A stretch of DNA of 6,270 nucleotides from Syntrophomonadaceae bacterium (GCA_007136165.1 SLHK01000212.1:1-6270), one strand, 5' to 3'. Counted from the first letter of the stretch, positions 1-5,972 are shown. A program made the numbers and translations. The notes: generated by a model not told the origin, from the letters alone.

Positions 1-675
1 CCGCCGGTCCTGCTGATGGACGAGCCCTTTGGCGCGGTGGACCCCATCACCCGGGGGCGCCTGCAGAACGAATTTTTGCGGCTCCAGGAGCGGATCAAAA
101 AGACCATCGTCTTTGTCACCCACGACATTGACGAGGCCATCAAGATGGGGAACAAGATCGCTGCCATGCGGGAAGGAAAAATGGTGCAGTACGCCGATCC
201 CGAAGAGCTTCTCTCCACGCCCAAGGACGAGTTTGTCGCCAAACTGGTAGGGCGCAACCGCTCCATCAAGAGGCTGCACCTTATCAGGGCCCAGGCTGCC
301 CTGCAGAAGAGCGTGGCCAGCGTCGGGCAGGGGGAGTCCCTGGAGAGAATAAAGCATTATGTTGCCGACAGCCCCATGAATGTGGTCATGGTGCTGGATG
401 ACCAGAAAAGGCTGCAGGGAGTCATCTCTCAGCAGGACGTGCAGAAAAAGTCCCTGCGGGAGCTGGGCAAAAAAGACGTAATCGCTTCCGACCTCTGCCA
501 GGAATTGCCCAACTATGCCAGCAGCGACGCCACGTTAAACGATGTGCTCTCGGTAATGCTGAACTTCGGTGAAGGCTACGTGGCCGTAGTTGACGAAAAG
601 GAGCGGTTCCAGGGTATTATTACCCTGGGCGATATCCTGGAGGTGGTAAAAGCCGATGCGAACTCTGCAGCGTAA
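1..675 (+). CDS. opuCA: Osmoprotectant (glycine betaine/carnitine/choline) ABC transporter ATP-binding protein, OpuCA/ProV-like, 5'-truncated by window edge
   Basis: This is the ATP-hydrolysing subunit of a cytoplasmic-membrane importer for compatible solutes. The reading frame is already open at base 1, so the gene starts upstream; the first ATG at base 16 is internal. Visible from the left are Walker B (VLLMDEPFGAVD, codons 3-14), the D-loop, and the H-switch (VTHDIDEA, His at codon 41). Walker A and the ABC signature lie outside the window. The part after about codon 100 holds two CBS domains (about codons 103-157 and 160-221, with GVISQQDV and GIITLGDI near their ends). This tandem CBS tail is typical of OpuCA/OpuAA/ProV ATPases, where it is linked to sensing of ionic strength. 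The stop overlaps the permease start by 20 bp, which suggests translational coupling. The exact substrate cannot be read from the ATPase. Identification as an osmoprotectant-type ATPase is firm; the symbol is by family likeness. Confidence 0.93.
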   Translation, partial: PPVLLMDEPFGAVDPITRGRLQNEFLRLQERIKKTIVFVTHDIDEAIKMGNKIAAMREGKMVQYADPEELLSTPKDEFVAKLVGRNRSIKRLHLIRAQAALQKSVASVGQGESLERIKHYVADSPMNVVMVLDDQKRLQGVISQQDVQKKSLRELGKKDVIASDLCQELPNYASSDATLNDVLSVMLNFGEGYVAVVDEKERFQGIITLGDILEVVKADANSAA

Positions 676-1399
676 CTGGATTTCCTGGTTTTTACTGCCC
701 CTTATCCTGGTGGGCATGGCCCTGGCCCTTATAGTTTATGTTGTTAACAACCCAGGAGGCGCCACCGCCGGCCGGGCCCTGACTTACCCTAACATCACCC
801 TCTATTTTCGCCAGCACATGATGATGGTGCTGGCGGCCCTGTGCCTTTCGATAGTTGTGGGCATCCCGGCGGGGATCATGCTGACCCGGCCCCGGCTGCG
901 GACCCTGGGCCGGGTGGTGGAAAATGTGGTTAATGTGGGGCAAACTGTACCGAGCCTGGCCATCCTGGCCCTGTTCTTCGTCTATCTGGGATGGGGGTTT
1001 AACACCGCCGTGTTCGCCCTCTGGCTCTATTCAATCCTGCCGATACTGAGGAACACCTATGCCGGGCTCACCAGCATTCAGGGCAACATCCTGGAGGCGG
1101 CCCGGGGGATGGGCATCAGCCCCTTTCGGGTGCTCTACCGCATAGAGCTTCCCCTGGCCATGCCCGTCATCATCGCCGGTATCCGCACATCGGTGGTCAT
1201 CTTAGTAGGCACAGCCACCCTGGCCACCTTTATTGGCGCCGGGGGGTTGGGGGACCTCATTGCTACCGGTATCTCTGTCCGCAGGGACATCCTGGTCCTT
1301 ACAGGCGCGGCTTTAAGCGCCATACTGGCCATCTTTCTGGATCATGTAATTGGACAGGTAGAAGCTGCATTGCTAAGTCAAACAGAAAGAAGATTGTAA
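656..1399 (+). CDS. Osmoprotectant ABC transporter permease, OpuCB/OpuCD/ProW-like
   Basis: A 247-residue integral membrane subunit forming the translocation path of the importer encoded by the flanking genes. Residues 10-31 form a first membrane segment, followed by a short external stretch. Residues from about 52 onwards form the usual binding-protein-dependent permease core with about five further hydrophobic segments (about 57-77, 97-113, 115-132, 168-195, 211-230). The cytoplasmic EAA coupling loop is plain at residues 147-176: EAARGMG, then the IELP stretch and a closing AGIR. The GAGGLGDLI motif near 195-202 is typical of ProW/OpuCB proteins. The ATG at 656 is chosen because it has an upstream GGAGG (639-643) and lies just inside the ATPase gene's 3' end, a common operon arrangement. 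Only one permease is visible, so it would act as a homodimer unless a second lies upstream. Whether it is B- or D-type cannot be told. Confidence 0.93.
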   Translation: MRTLQRNWISWFLLPLILVGMALALIVYVVNNPGGATAGRALTYPNITLYFRQHMMMVLAALCLSIVVGIPAGIMLTRPRLRTLGRVVENVVNVGQTVPSLAILALFFVYLGWGFNTAVFALWLYSILPILRNTYAGLTSIQGNILEAARGMGISPFRVLYRIELPLAMPVIIAGIRTSVVILVGTATLATFIGAGGLGDLIATGISVRRDILVLTGAALSAILAIFLDHVIGQVEAALLSQTERRL

Positions 1400-1426
1400 A
1401 AAAATTAAAGGGGGATAAAACAACGT

Positions 1427-2368
1427 ATGTTTGGTCAAATAAAATGGAAATTGGGACTGCTGTTAGCTGCAGTTATGATAACAGGTATTTTTATGGCAGG
1501 CTGCGCCTCTGATGATGGCTGGGTCTTTGCCACGGACCACGAATATTCCGTTCGACCCGACGGGTACCCCGGATTAGCGGAGCTGTACGGGTTCGAGTTT
1601 GACGATGTGGTCATCATGGACCTGGGTATCACCTACGCCGCCCTCCGTGACGGCGAGGTACCCCTGGCCATGGGCTTTGCCACCGACGGCCGCATTGCCG
1701 CCTTTGACCTGGTGAACCTGGTGGACGACATGCAATTTCACCCCGTCTACAACTGTTCGCCCAACGTGCTGGCTTCCACTCTCGACGATTACCCGGAAAT
1801 TGAGGGCATCTTGAACCAGGTGGTTCCGCTGCTGGATGCGGAAACCATGCAGAGCCTCAATGCTACCGTGGACATCGACGAAAAAGAGCCTGCCGATGTG
1901 GCCCGGGACTTCCTACTGGAGCACGGGCTCATAGGGGAAACCCCGCCTGCCGCCGATAAGGGGCCTGTAGGTGTTGGTTCCAAGGAGTTTACCGAGCAGC
2001 TCCTGCTGGGCCAGATGGCCGTGATGCTGCTGGAAGACAACGGCTTTAATGTGGTGGATAACACCGGCCTGGGCGGCACGGCCCTGGCCCGGGAAGCCCT
2101 GGAAAACGGGGAAATTGACATCTACTGGGAGTATACCGGCACTGCCTGGATGGCCCACCTGGGGCATGAAGAACCCCTGACAGATCCAGCGGAATGCTAC
2201 CAAAAAGTCAAGGAAGAAGACCTGGCCAACGGTATTGTGTGGTTGGACTACACGGAATTTGACAACACCTACACCATCATGATGCGCCGGGCAGATGCTG
2301 AAGAACTGGGGATTGTCACCATCAGCGATCTGGCGGATGCCATCAACGAAGGCGTTCCCGCCCCGTAA
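1427..2368 (+). CDS. Osmoprotectant ABC transporter substrate-binding lipoprotein with circularly permuted (swapped-half) OpuCC/OsmF-type domain
   Basis: A 313-residue extracytoplasmic receptor that should deliver glycine betaine-like solutes to the upstream permease. Residues 1-26 form a lipoprotein signal (KWK, hydrophobic core, lipobox MAGC, Cys26). In the usual OpuCC/OsmF order, SK-FTEQ, EYTGT and F-NTY come first, and RPDGYPGL, TDGRI and the SP/EPADVA end come second. Here the order is reversed. Residues 32-169 carry RPDGYPGL (43-50), ATDGRIAAFDL (85-95), YNCSPNV (108-114) and EPADVARDFL (154-163). A proline/alanine-rich linker follows (171-180), then residues 181-313 carry VGSKEFTEQLLLGQ (183-196), EYTGTAW (235-241), FDNTYTIMM (278-286) and TISDLADAINEG (298-309). 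All ligand-pocket motifs known from the family look intact, and total length is normal, so I expect a working protein. The ATG has an AAAGGGGG site (1407-1414) 12 bp upstream. It is the last gene of the operon, followed by a terminator. Confidence 0.92.
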   Translation: MFGQIKWKLGLLLAAVMITGIFMAGCASDDGWVFATDHEYSVRPDGYPGLAELYGFEFDDVVIMDLGITYAALRDGEVPLAMGFATDGRIAAFDLVNLVDDMQFHPVYNCSPNVLASTLDDYPEIEGILNQVVPLLDAETMQSLNATVDIDEKEPADVARDFLLEHGLIGETPPAADKGPVGVGSKEFTEQLLLGQMAVMLLEDNGFNVVDNTGLGGTALAREALENGEIDIYWEYTGTAWMAHLGHEEPLTDPAECYQKVKEEDLANGIVWLDYTEFDNTYTIMMRRADAEELGIVTISDLADAINEGVPAP

Positions 2369-2435
2369 CGAGGGAAAAATAGGAGAGAATAACAACACAG
2401 TAATCAAAATGAACAATAGCAATGCAGCAATATAG

Positions 2436-2463
2436 AAAAGGCACCCTTTTGGGTGCCTTTTTT
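2436..2463 (+). terminator. Rho-independent terminator of the osmoprotectant transporter operon
   Basis: A perfect 11-bp stem (AAAAGGCACCC at 2436-2446 with its complement at 2451-2461) with a TTTT loop, running into a T-rich tail. It sits 68 bp after the binding-protein stop and faces the convergent pheA gene. Because the stem begins with A and ends in T, it may also work on the minus strand and so terminate pheA transcripts. Confidence 0.93.
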
Positions 2464-2475
2464 CACCGTTTTAAA

Positions 2476-2591
2476 CGTCAATCCTGAGTTAACATAACTG
2501 GGGTCAGGCTTGAGTTATTTACTTACTTTTTACTTCCGGGATCAACCTTGAGTCATTTGATTCCGGCGTCCAGCTTGGAGTTATTATTGTC
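2476..2591 (+). repeat. Cluster of four degenerate direct repeats (REP-like), overlapping the pheA 3' end
   Basis: Four imperfect units with the core G(G/A)TCA-n-n-CTTGAGTTATT begin near 2476, 2502, 2540 and 2567, spaced 26, 38 and 27 bp apart. The second unit is the best preserved. Its 24 bases at 2501-2524 match the reverse complement of 6026-6049 at 23 of 24 positions, so the family is dispersed in this genome and not local noise. The third and fourth units lie in the last codons and stop of pheA. Similar short repeats are often mobilised by REP-associated Y1 transposases in other bacteria; none is encoded here, so that link is inference. Confidence 0.7.
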
Positions 2592-3443
2592 CCCGCTTCT
2601 TTCAATATAGGCCGGGTAAGATCCCAGGATTTTTACATAGGGAGCCCTACGCTTAACTTCCTCCAGTACGGGGGCAGCTTTTGCTTCCAGCCGGTGGCCG
2701 ACAAAATCCAGGAAAAAGATGTACTCCCCCAGTTCCTTTTTGGTAGGGCGGGACTCAATTTTGCACAGGTCGATCTCTTCCCGGGCAAAAAGCTCCAGTA
2801 TATGATAGAGCCTGCCGGGGCCTGCCTCCACTGTAAAAAGCAGCGAAGTCTTATCCCTGCCTGTGGGCGGTGAATCCTCTTTTCCCAGCACGATGAAGCG
2901 GGTTTTATTGTTGAGACAGCTTCGCCCTTCCACGGGCATCAACATTTCCAGCCCATATAGACTGCCGCTTCCCCGCGCCCCCAGGGCGCCCTTTCTGCCT
3001 CCCCGCCGGGCCACATCGGCCACGGCTTCCGCTGTGCTCAAGTGGGGCACCTCCTTGATACCGGGAAACTTTTGCAGGATAAAGGGGCGGCTTTGAGCCA
3101 GGGCCTGGGGGTGTGAGTGGATCTCCTCAATCTCCTCTGCCGCTATGCCGGGCGGAGCAAAGAGGTAATGGGCCACGGGGATAATCACTTCCCCGCAAAT
3201 CCGGATGCCCCGGGCCTCCGCCAGCAGGTCCAGCGTCAACCCCACCGAACCTTCCCGGGAGTTTTCCAGGGGTACCACGCCGAAAGTGTCCCCGTTTTGC
3301 CCCACGGAAGCTACGATGTCTTCAAGGGTTGCCAAGGGTAGGAGAGCTGATTTTTTTATGGTCGGGGCCGACCGGGCCCAGGCCTGGGCAGCTTCACCGC
3401 AAAAGGTACCTTGAGGTCCCAGATAAGTAATATTTACTGTCAT
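2553..3443 (-). CDS. pheA: Prephenate dehydratase (monofunctional, with ACT regulatory domain)
   Basis: This 296-residue cytoplasmic enzyme converts prephenate to phenylpyruvate, the committed step to phenylalanine. The catalytic domain spans about residues 4-186: YLGPQGTF (7-14), GVVPLENSREGSV (55-67), HPQALAQ (111-117), STAEAVADVA (136-145), SLYGLEML (161-168) and NKTRFIVL (179-186), which contains the family's catalytic Thr-Arg-Phe. The ACT domain follows (about 198-275) with the ESRP motif (230-233) that binds phenylalanine, so feedback inhibition is expected. There is no chorismate mutase domain, as usual in Gram-positives. The start at 3443 is preferred over an in-frame upstream ATG at 3602 because it has AGGAGG nine bases upstream and the family N-terminus begins here; the longer frame would run through the T-box attenuator. 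The last 11 residues or so, after GSYPAYIERSGD, and the TGA stop derive from a dispersed repeat. Expression is under T-box control. Confidence 0.96.
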   Translation of the reverse strand: MTVNITYLGPQGTFCGEAAQAWARSAPTIKKSALLPLATLEDIVASVGQNGDTFGVVPLENSREGSVGLTLDLLAEARGIRICGEVIIPVAHYLFAPPGIAAEEIEEIHSHPQALAQSRPFILQKFPGIKEVPHLSTAEAVADVARRGGRKGALGARGSGSLYGLEMLMPVEGRSCLNNKTRFIVLGKEDSPPTGRDKTSLLFTVEAGPGRLYHILELFAREEIDLCKIESRPTKKELGEYIFFLDFVGHRLEAKAAPVLEEVKRRAPYVKILGSYPAYIERSGDNNNSKLDAGIK

Positions 3444-3452
3444 AGTTCTTTT

Positions 3453-3458
3453 CCTCCT
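3453..3458 (-). promoter_or_regulatory. Ribosome binding site deciding the pheA start
   Basis: AGGAGG on the minus strand, nine bases before the ATG at 3443. It fixes this start and rules out the longer in-frame version beginning at 3602. Confidence 0.9.
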
Positions 3459-3551
3459 CATGCATGTTGTAAGGCAGCGGGAGTAACACGTTTCCCCGGA
3501 TCTTAGGCGGGATGGAAGCCGCTTGCAAGTTGGAAGTGATTCAAAAAGGCA

Positions 3552-3916
3552 ACAAAAAAACTTCAAGCCCTCAGGGGCGTGAAGTTGCTTCCGCGGTACC
3601 ACCCTGGTTGGCCGGTCGAACCGGTCCTCCTCTCAGGTACGGGACTTGCCGAAGGCGAAAAGTTTACCTTTTAGCTTTACTATTTTAGATTAGTAAAATG
3701 TAAACTTTTTTCAGTCCGATACCCCTCATTTTCTTAACGGGGAGAGACCCCCGGCTTAACCTACTTTCCCGGCGGCAGTTTGTTGCCCTGCGGGCCGGGG
3801 TTCAGTCAGCAGCTCCGGAGAGAACTTCAACAGGCTTTTTCCCGACAGTACTTCCAGTCGCTGATACTGCCTCCCTGAGGGCTTCCCCCTGCTTACTTTT
3901 CTCCTTCATAGCTTTG
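3552..3916 (-). promoter_or_regulatory. T-box leader (tRNA-Phe-sensing riboswitch) of pheA
   Basis: The minus strand holds a full T-box leader. The diagnostic T-box sequence AGGGTGGTACCGCGG is at 3605-3591; its TGGT would pair with an ACCA tRNA end. Stem I is closed by GGAGA (3904-3900) and TCTCC (3821-3817). Just inside are the loop-E signature AGTA (3897-3894) and, opposite, GAA (3828-3826), followed by the specifier triplet TTC (3824-3822), a Phe codon that fits pheA. An AT-rich hairpin at about 3712-3664 would be stem III. Known mechanism: uncharged tRNA-Phe pairs with specifier and TGGN bulge, stabilises the antiterminator and lets transcription reach pheA; charged tRNA favours the attenuator. 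The 5' end is inferred from the promoter; the stem II region is not modelled in detail. Confidence 0.95.
3554..3586 (-). terminator. Attenuator terminator of the pheA T-box leader
   Basis: On the minus strand, AACTTCACGCCC (3586-3575), loop CTGA, then GGGCTTGAAGTT pairs with one mismatch and runs into seven T (3560-3554). It begins shortly after the T-box sequence, so its 5' arm can be taken up by the alternative antiterminator pairing. Confidence 0.93.
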
Positions 3917-3922
3917 CAGATT

Positions 3923-3951
3923 ATCATAGCACACAAAAGATCCCCTGGCAA
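3923..3951 (-). promoter_or_regulatory. Sigma-A type promoter of the pheA T-box transcript
   Basis: TTGCCA (3951-3946), a 17-bp spacer, and TATGAT (3928-3923) on the minus strand. Both hexamers match consensus at five of six or nearly so. Initiation about seven bases downstream (near 3916) would put the start just before stem I of the T-box. It lies 51 bp past the stop of the M50 protease gene, so pheA has its own start even though both genes are read in the same direction. Confidence 0.82.
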
Positions 3952-4002
3952 GACTATCTAAAAATATTTTACGACAGAAATTCGACCAGAAATTGCCGGT
4001 TA

Positions 4003-5115
4003 CTATCTGCCAAAGACATTCTTCATATTTATCAGGCGCATCATATCGGTGTTGCTTAAAATTCCTGCCAACTCACCATCCTCTATTACCAGAACCCGTC
4101 CTTCTCCCTTGGAAGCCATCTTCATCATGGCCTCCACCGCCTCGTCACCGGGCTTCATTATTATACAGTCTTTTAGTGGTGTCATGATTTCCCTCACCCG
4201 GGTAAAGGCCCACTTTCTCTGTTCCACATCTTTCACCTGGTTCATGGTGACAAGCCCTTTCAGGTTGTTATCTTCTATTATAGGAAAGGCACCGAATTTG
4301 TGGCGGTAGAACATGCTCACAAGCTCTTCAATGGTGTGGTCGGCGGGGACAACCTTCACATCTTCGCTCATTACTTCAGCAATTTTTATACCTGAAAGGA
4401 TGTCCTGCATGGCCACCTGCCCGTAACTTCTCTGGCCCGCCTGAAATATAATCCATCCCAGGATAATGTACCACAAACCCCAGGCCGAGCCCTGAAAAAG
4501 GCTTAAAAACCCCAGGGCCATTACAAAGAAAGCAAGAAAACTGCCTGTAGTTACAGCAATTTTTGTGGCTCTCAATAGATTGTCCCAACGTCTCCAGAGA
4601 AAAGCTCTCATAATCCTTCCACCATCCAGGGGAAAGGCAGGAATCAGATTAAAGACCGCCACAATTAAATTTATGCGCGCAAGAAATGCCAGGCCTTCGG
4701 TCAGGGGTTGTCCTGCGGGTGCCAGCAGGTAGGCCAGGCCAAAGAGGGCAGCCATGCCCAGGCTTGCCAGTGGACCCGCTACGGTTATTCTCAGTTCTGC
4801 AGTGGGGTTTTTGGGTTCCTCTTGTAACTGTGCCACCCCGCCAAAGATAAAGAGGGTGATGGTCTTTATGGGAATTCCTTCTTTAATGGCTACCAGAGAG
4901 TGAGAGAGTTCATGGACCAAAACCGAAACAAAAAACAATATAGTTACGCCAAAACCCAGGAGCCAGTAAACTGTCTCGGCCAGGCCGGGAATTTGTTGAG
5001 GAAAGTAGTTGCCGGCCAGGGTGAAACTGAAAAGGAAAAAAACGATGAACCAGCTTATATCAATCTCCACATTAATTCCAAACAGGCGGGCTACTTTTAC
5101 AGCGTTACGAAACAC
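4003..5115 (-). CDS. Site-2 protease family (M50) membrane zinc metalloprotease with C-terminal CBS pair
   Basis: A 370-residue intramembrane metalloprotease that would cleave membrane-bound substrates within or near the bilayer; its target is unknown. The N-terminus (VARLFGINVEIDISWF) is typical of the SpoIVFB/YwhC-like branch. The zinc site is HELSH (His68, Glu69, His72) in the second hydrophobic segment, and the third ligand is Asp164 in FPLDGGR (161-167), after NLIP. The FGG motif (91-93) is also present. About six hydrophobic segments cover residues 20-228. Two CBS domains follow (about 244-301 and 308-364), which in such proteins can bind adenine nucleotides. The start is taken as GTG at 5115 because AGGAGG ends seven bases before it; an in-frame TTG at 5148 would place that site inside the gene. 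No clear terminator follows. It is not sporulation-specific SpoIVFB, which usually lacks this much N-terminal likeness, but I cannot assign a pathway. Confidence 0.93.
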   Translation of the reverse strand: MFRNAVKVARLFGINVEIDISWFIVFFLFSFTLAGNYFPQQIPGLAETVYWLLGFGVTILFFVSVLVHELSHSLVAIKEGIPIKTITLFIFGGVAQLQEEPKNPTAELRITVAGPLASLGMAALFGLAYLLAPAGQPLTEGLAFLARINLIVAVFNLIPAFPLDGGRIMRAFLWRRWDNLLRATKIAVTTGSFLAFFVMALGFLSLFQGSAWGLWYIILGWIIFQAGQRSYGQVAMQDILSGIKIAEVMSEDVKVVPADHTIEELVSMFYRHKFGAFPIIEDNNLKGLVTMNQVKDVEQRKWAFTRVREIMTPLKDCIIMKPGDEAVEAMMKMASKGEGRVLVIEDGELAGILSNTDMMRLINMKNVFGR

Positions 5116-5122
5116 AAAATTT

Positions 5123-5128
5123 CCTCCT
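5123..5128 (-). promoter_or_regulatory. Ribosome binding site deciding a GTG start for the M50 protease
   Basis: AGGAGG on the minus strand, seven bases before the GTG at 5115. It supports the GTG start over the upstream in-frame TTG at 5148. Confidence 0.88.
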
Positions 5129-5153
5129 ATCCAAGAAATGGTCTCCAACTTTT

Positions 5154-5159
5154 ATTATA
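5154..5159 (-). promoter_or_regulatory. Possible -10 box for the M50 protease gene
   Basis: A perfect TATAAT on the minus strand, about 40 bp before the GTG start. No good -35 hexamer is seen 16-18 bp upstream, so this is a weak or activator-dependent promoter, or chance in an AT-rich stretch. Confidence 0.4.
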
Positions 5160-5198
5160 CCATAGTTGACAGTCTTGAGCTGAATTAAGGCCCACGGG

Positions 5199-5271
5199 CT
5201 GCCCCCGGCGGCGGCCCCGGGGCCCCGTCCCCGGGGGCAGGCTTGATGCCCGGGGCTTGAGATTTTTACTT
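5199..5271. repeat. GC-rich nested palindromes with a degenerate repeat-family tail
   Basis: Within an otherwise AT-rich intergenic region of more than 400 bp (5160-5590), this patch is almost pure G and C. It holds a 10-bp inverted repeat CTGCCCCCGG (5199-5208) with its complement at 5231-5240, a perfect 12-bp palindrome GGCCCCGGGGCC (5213-5224) in its loop, and a further GCCCGGGGC palindrome (5248-5256). It is followed at 5254-5271 by bases matching the dispersed repeat core at 2508-2525 in 16 of 18 positions. No T-run follows on the minus strand, so it is not a standard terminator. The rest of 5272-5350 shows nothing I can name. Confidence 0.5.
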
Positions 5272-5355
5272 CGTCCTGGTGGGTGGGGTTGTCAAAACCA
5301 AAATATGTATTACCCTGGACAAAATACGGCAGGCCATTGCATAGGGTGAGGCCAG

Positions 5356-5382
5356 AAAAAAAGGCGAAGAAGTTTCGCCTTT
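5356..5382 (-). terminator. Rho-independent terminator for the minus-strand zinc-ribbon-like gene
   Basis: On the minus strand, AAAGGCGAA (5382-5374), a 5-base loop, TTCGCCTTT, then a run of T to 5356. It lies about 210 bp after the stop of the small cysteine-rich gene, and about 70 bp after the stop of the possible 35-codon ORF, which fits a transcript covering both. Confidence 0.85.
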
Positions 5383-5453
5383 GAATAAGCTATAGCCTGT
5401 GGTTTAATTACTTTAGCAATACTTAATAACCGAGACTTGTTTGTATAGTTACA

Positions 5454-5561
5454 TCAGGCAGCCACATTAGCGACCTCGCTTGGATACAAGGGCTTGTGCT
5501 TGGTGATTGCATTTGTATGCTCTGGATTTAGCCATACTTCATCGTCCAGGGTATTTGTCAT
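5454..5561 (-). CDS. Possible very small ORF (35 residues) or decayed 3' coding remnant
   Basis: ATG at 5561 to TGA at 5454 gives a 35-residue peptide starting MTNTLDDEVWLNPEH and ending in VANVAA. It is soluble and acidic at first, with no known motif that I recognise. The same frame is open further upstream to 5669, overlapping the 3' end of the cysteine-rich gene by about 79 bp in the -1 frame, and the extended translation (for example EVKNLVAAPLTGNAN) also looks protein-like. There is only a weak GGAA before the ATG. It lies between that gene and their shared terminator. It could be a real small gene, the tail of a frameshifted longer version of the upstream gene, or chance. Confidence 0.3.
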   Translation of the reverse strand: MTNTLDDEVWLNPEHTNAITKHKPLYPSEVANVAA

Positions 5562-5590
5562 ATTGGCATTTCCAGTTAGAGGGGCGGCTA

Positions 5591-5806
5591 CTAAATTTTT
5601 GACCTCCGGGAACCCGGCCCCCACCTCTGAATGAGGCTTCGAATACCAATAACTTTCTCTTGCAACCCTTTAACCTCTCTGGAGCAACGGGGGCAGCATT
5701 TCAGTTCCAGTCCGTGTTCATCAAAGAATGTTACAGCTGGACTCAAACCCACCAACTTGACTCTCATCTCCAACACCTTACCGCAATCGCAGATGATACT
5801 GGACAT
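5591..5806 (-). CDS. Small cysteine-rich (zinc-ribbon-like) protein of unknown function
   Basis: A 71-residue protein that I cannot assign to a named family. It has a CxC pair (Cys6, Cys8 in ICDCGK) and a CCPRC cluster (Cys37, Cys38, Cys41). The CxC and CPxC spacing, about 30 residues apart, resembles a small zinc ribbon, so metal binding is inferred. The tail after residue 42 is basic (KGLQEKVIG, then RWGPGSRRSK) and might touch nucleic acid or a partner protein. There is no signal peptide or membrane segment. The ATG at 5806 is supported by GGGAGG (5820-5815) eight bases upstream, which makes it a likely real gene despite its size. It is a single-gene unit, or is followed by a very small ORF, and ends at the terminator near 5360. 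The reading frame may be cut short: the -1 frame stays open well beyond its stop. Confidence 0.72.
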   Translation of the reverse strand: MSSIICDCGKVLEMRVKLVGLSPAVTFFDEHGLELKCCPRCSREVKGLQEKVIGIRSLIQRWGPGSRRSKI

Positions 5807-5814
5807 TTTTGATG

Positions 5815-5820
5815 CCTCCC
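5815..5820 (-). promoter_or_regulatory. Ribosome binding site of the small cysteine-rich gene
   Basis: GGGAGG on the minus strand, eight bases before the ATG at 5806. It is the main reason to accept such a short ORF as a gene. Confidence 0.75.
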
Positions 5821-5887
5821 TTTTATTTTCTCTGAAGGGTTTTTCAGCTCCGCTCTTTATTTAGGACTCCTTTTCTATTGTAAAGTA

Positions 5888-5916
5888 ATTTTGCCATATT
5901 TATAGGGTAATTGCAA
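5888..5916 (-). promoter_or_regulatory. Candidate promoter for the small cysteine-rich gene
   Basis: TTGCAA (5916-5911), a 17-bp spacer and CAAAAT (5893-5888) on the minus strand, within an AT-rich stretch (about 5865-5970) that holds no gene. The -35 box is good and the -10 box is poor (four of six). Other AT-rich hexamers nearby could serve instead. Confidence 0.3.
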
Positions 5917-5972
5917 TATAGTAAAATATATTTTCACATCGTAAAAAGACCTGCTGAAAAGTAATAAATAAA

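Noticed and set aside
1427..2368. The binding protein as a pseudogene or fragment
   Set aside because: It has an intact start, ribosome binding site, lipobox, both half-domains with their motifs, normal total length and a proper terminator.
1913..2422. A 169-residue minus-strand open frame across the binding-protein gene
   Set aside because: It lies antisense to a clearly recognised gene, has no ribosome binding site, and its translation shows no family motif.
2369..2435. A possible ribosome binding site (AGGAGA) and mini-ORF MNNSNAAI after the binding-protein gene, as a trace of a lost downstream gene
   Set aside because: The spacing from the site to the ATG is too long and the ORF is eight codons; the terminator follows at once.
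2476..2591. A CRISPR-like array
   Set aside because: The units are degenerate, spacing is uneven, there are only four, and one lies in coding sequence.
2553..3602. A 349-residue version of PheA starting at the ATG at 3602
   Set aside because: The extra 53 residues are read from the T-box and attenuator; the ATG at 3443 has a strong ribosome binding site and the family N-terminus.
3972..3994. Tandem AATTTCTGGTCG / AATTTCTGTCG after the M50 stop (minus strand)
   Set aside because: Only two short copies, with no hairpin and no T-run; probably a chance or slippage duplication.
4900..5169. Plus-strand open frame of 89 codons opposite the M50 gene start
   Set aside because: It is a shadow of the protease gene, with no ribosome binding site and no recognisable protein features.
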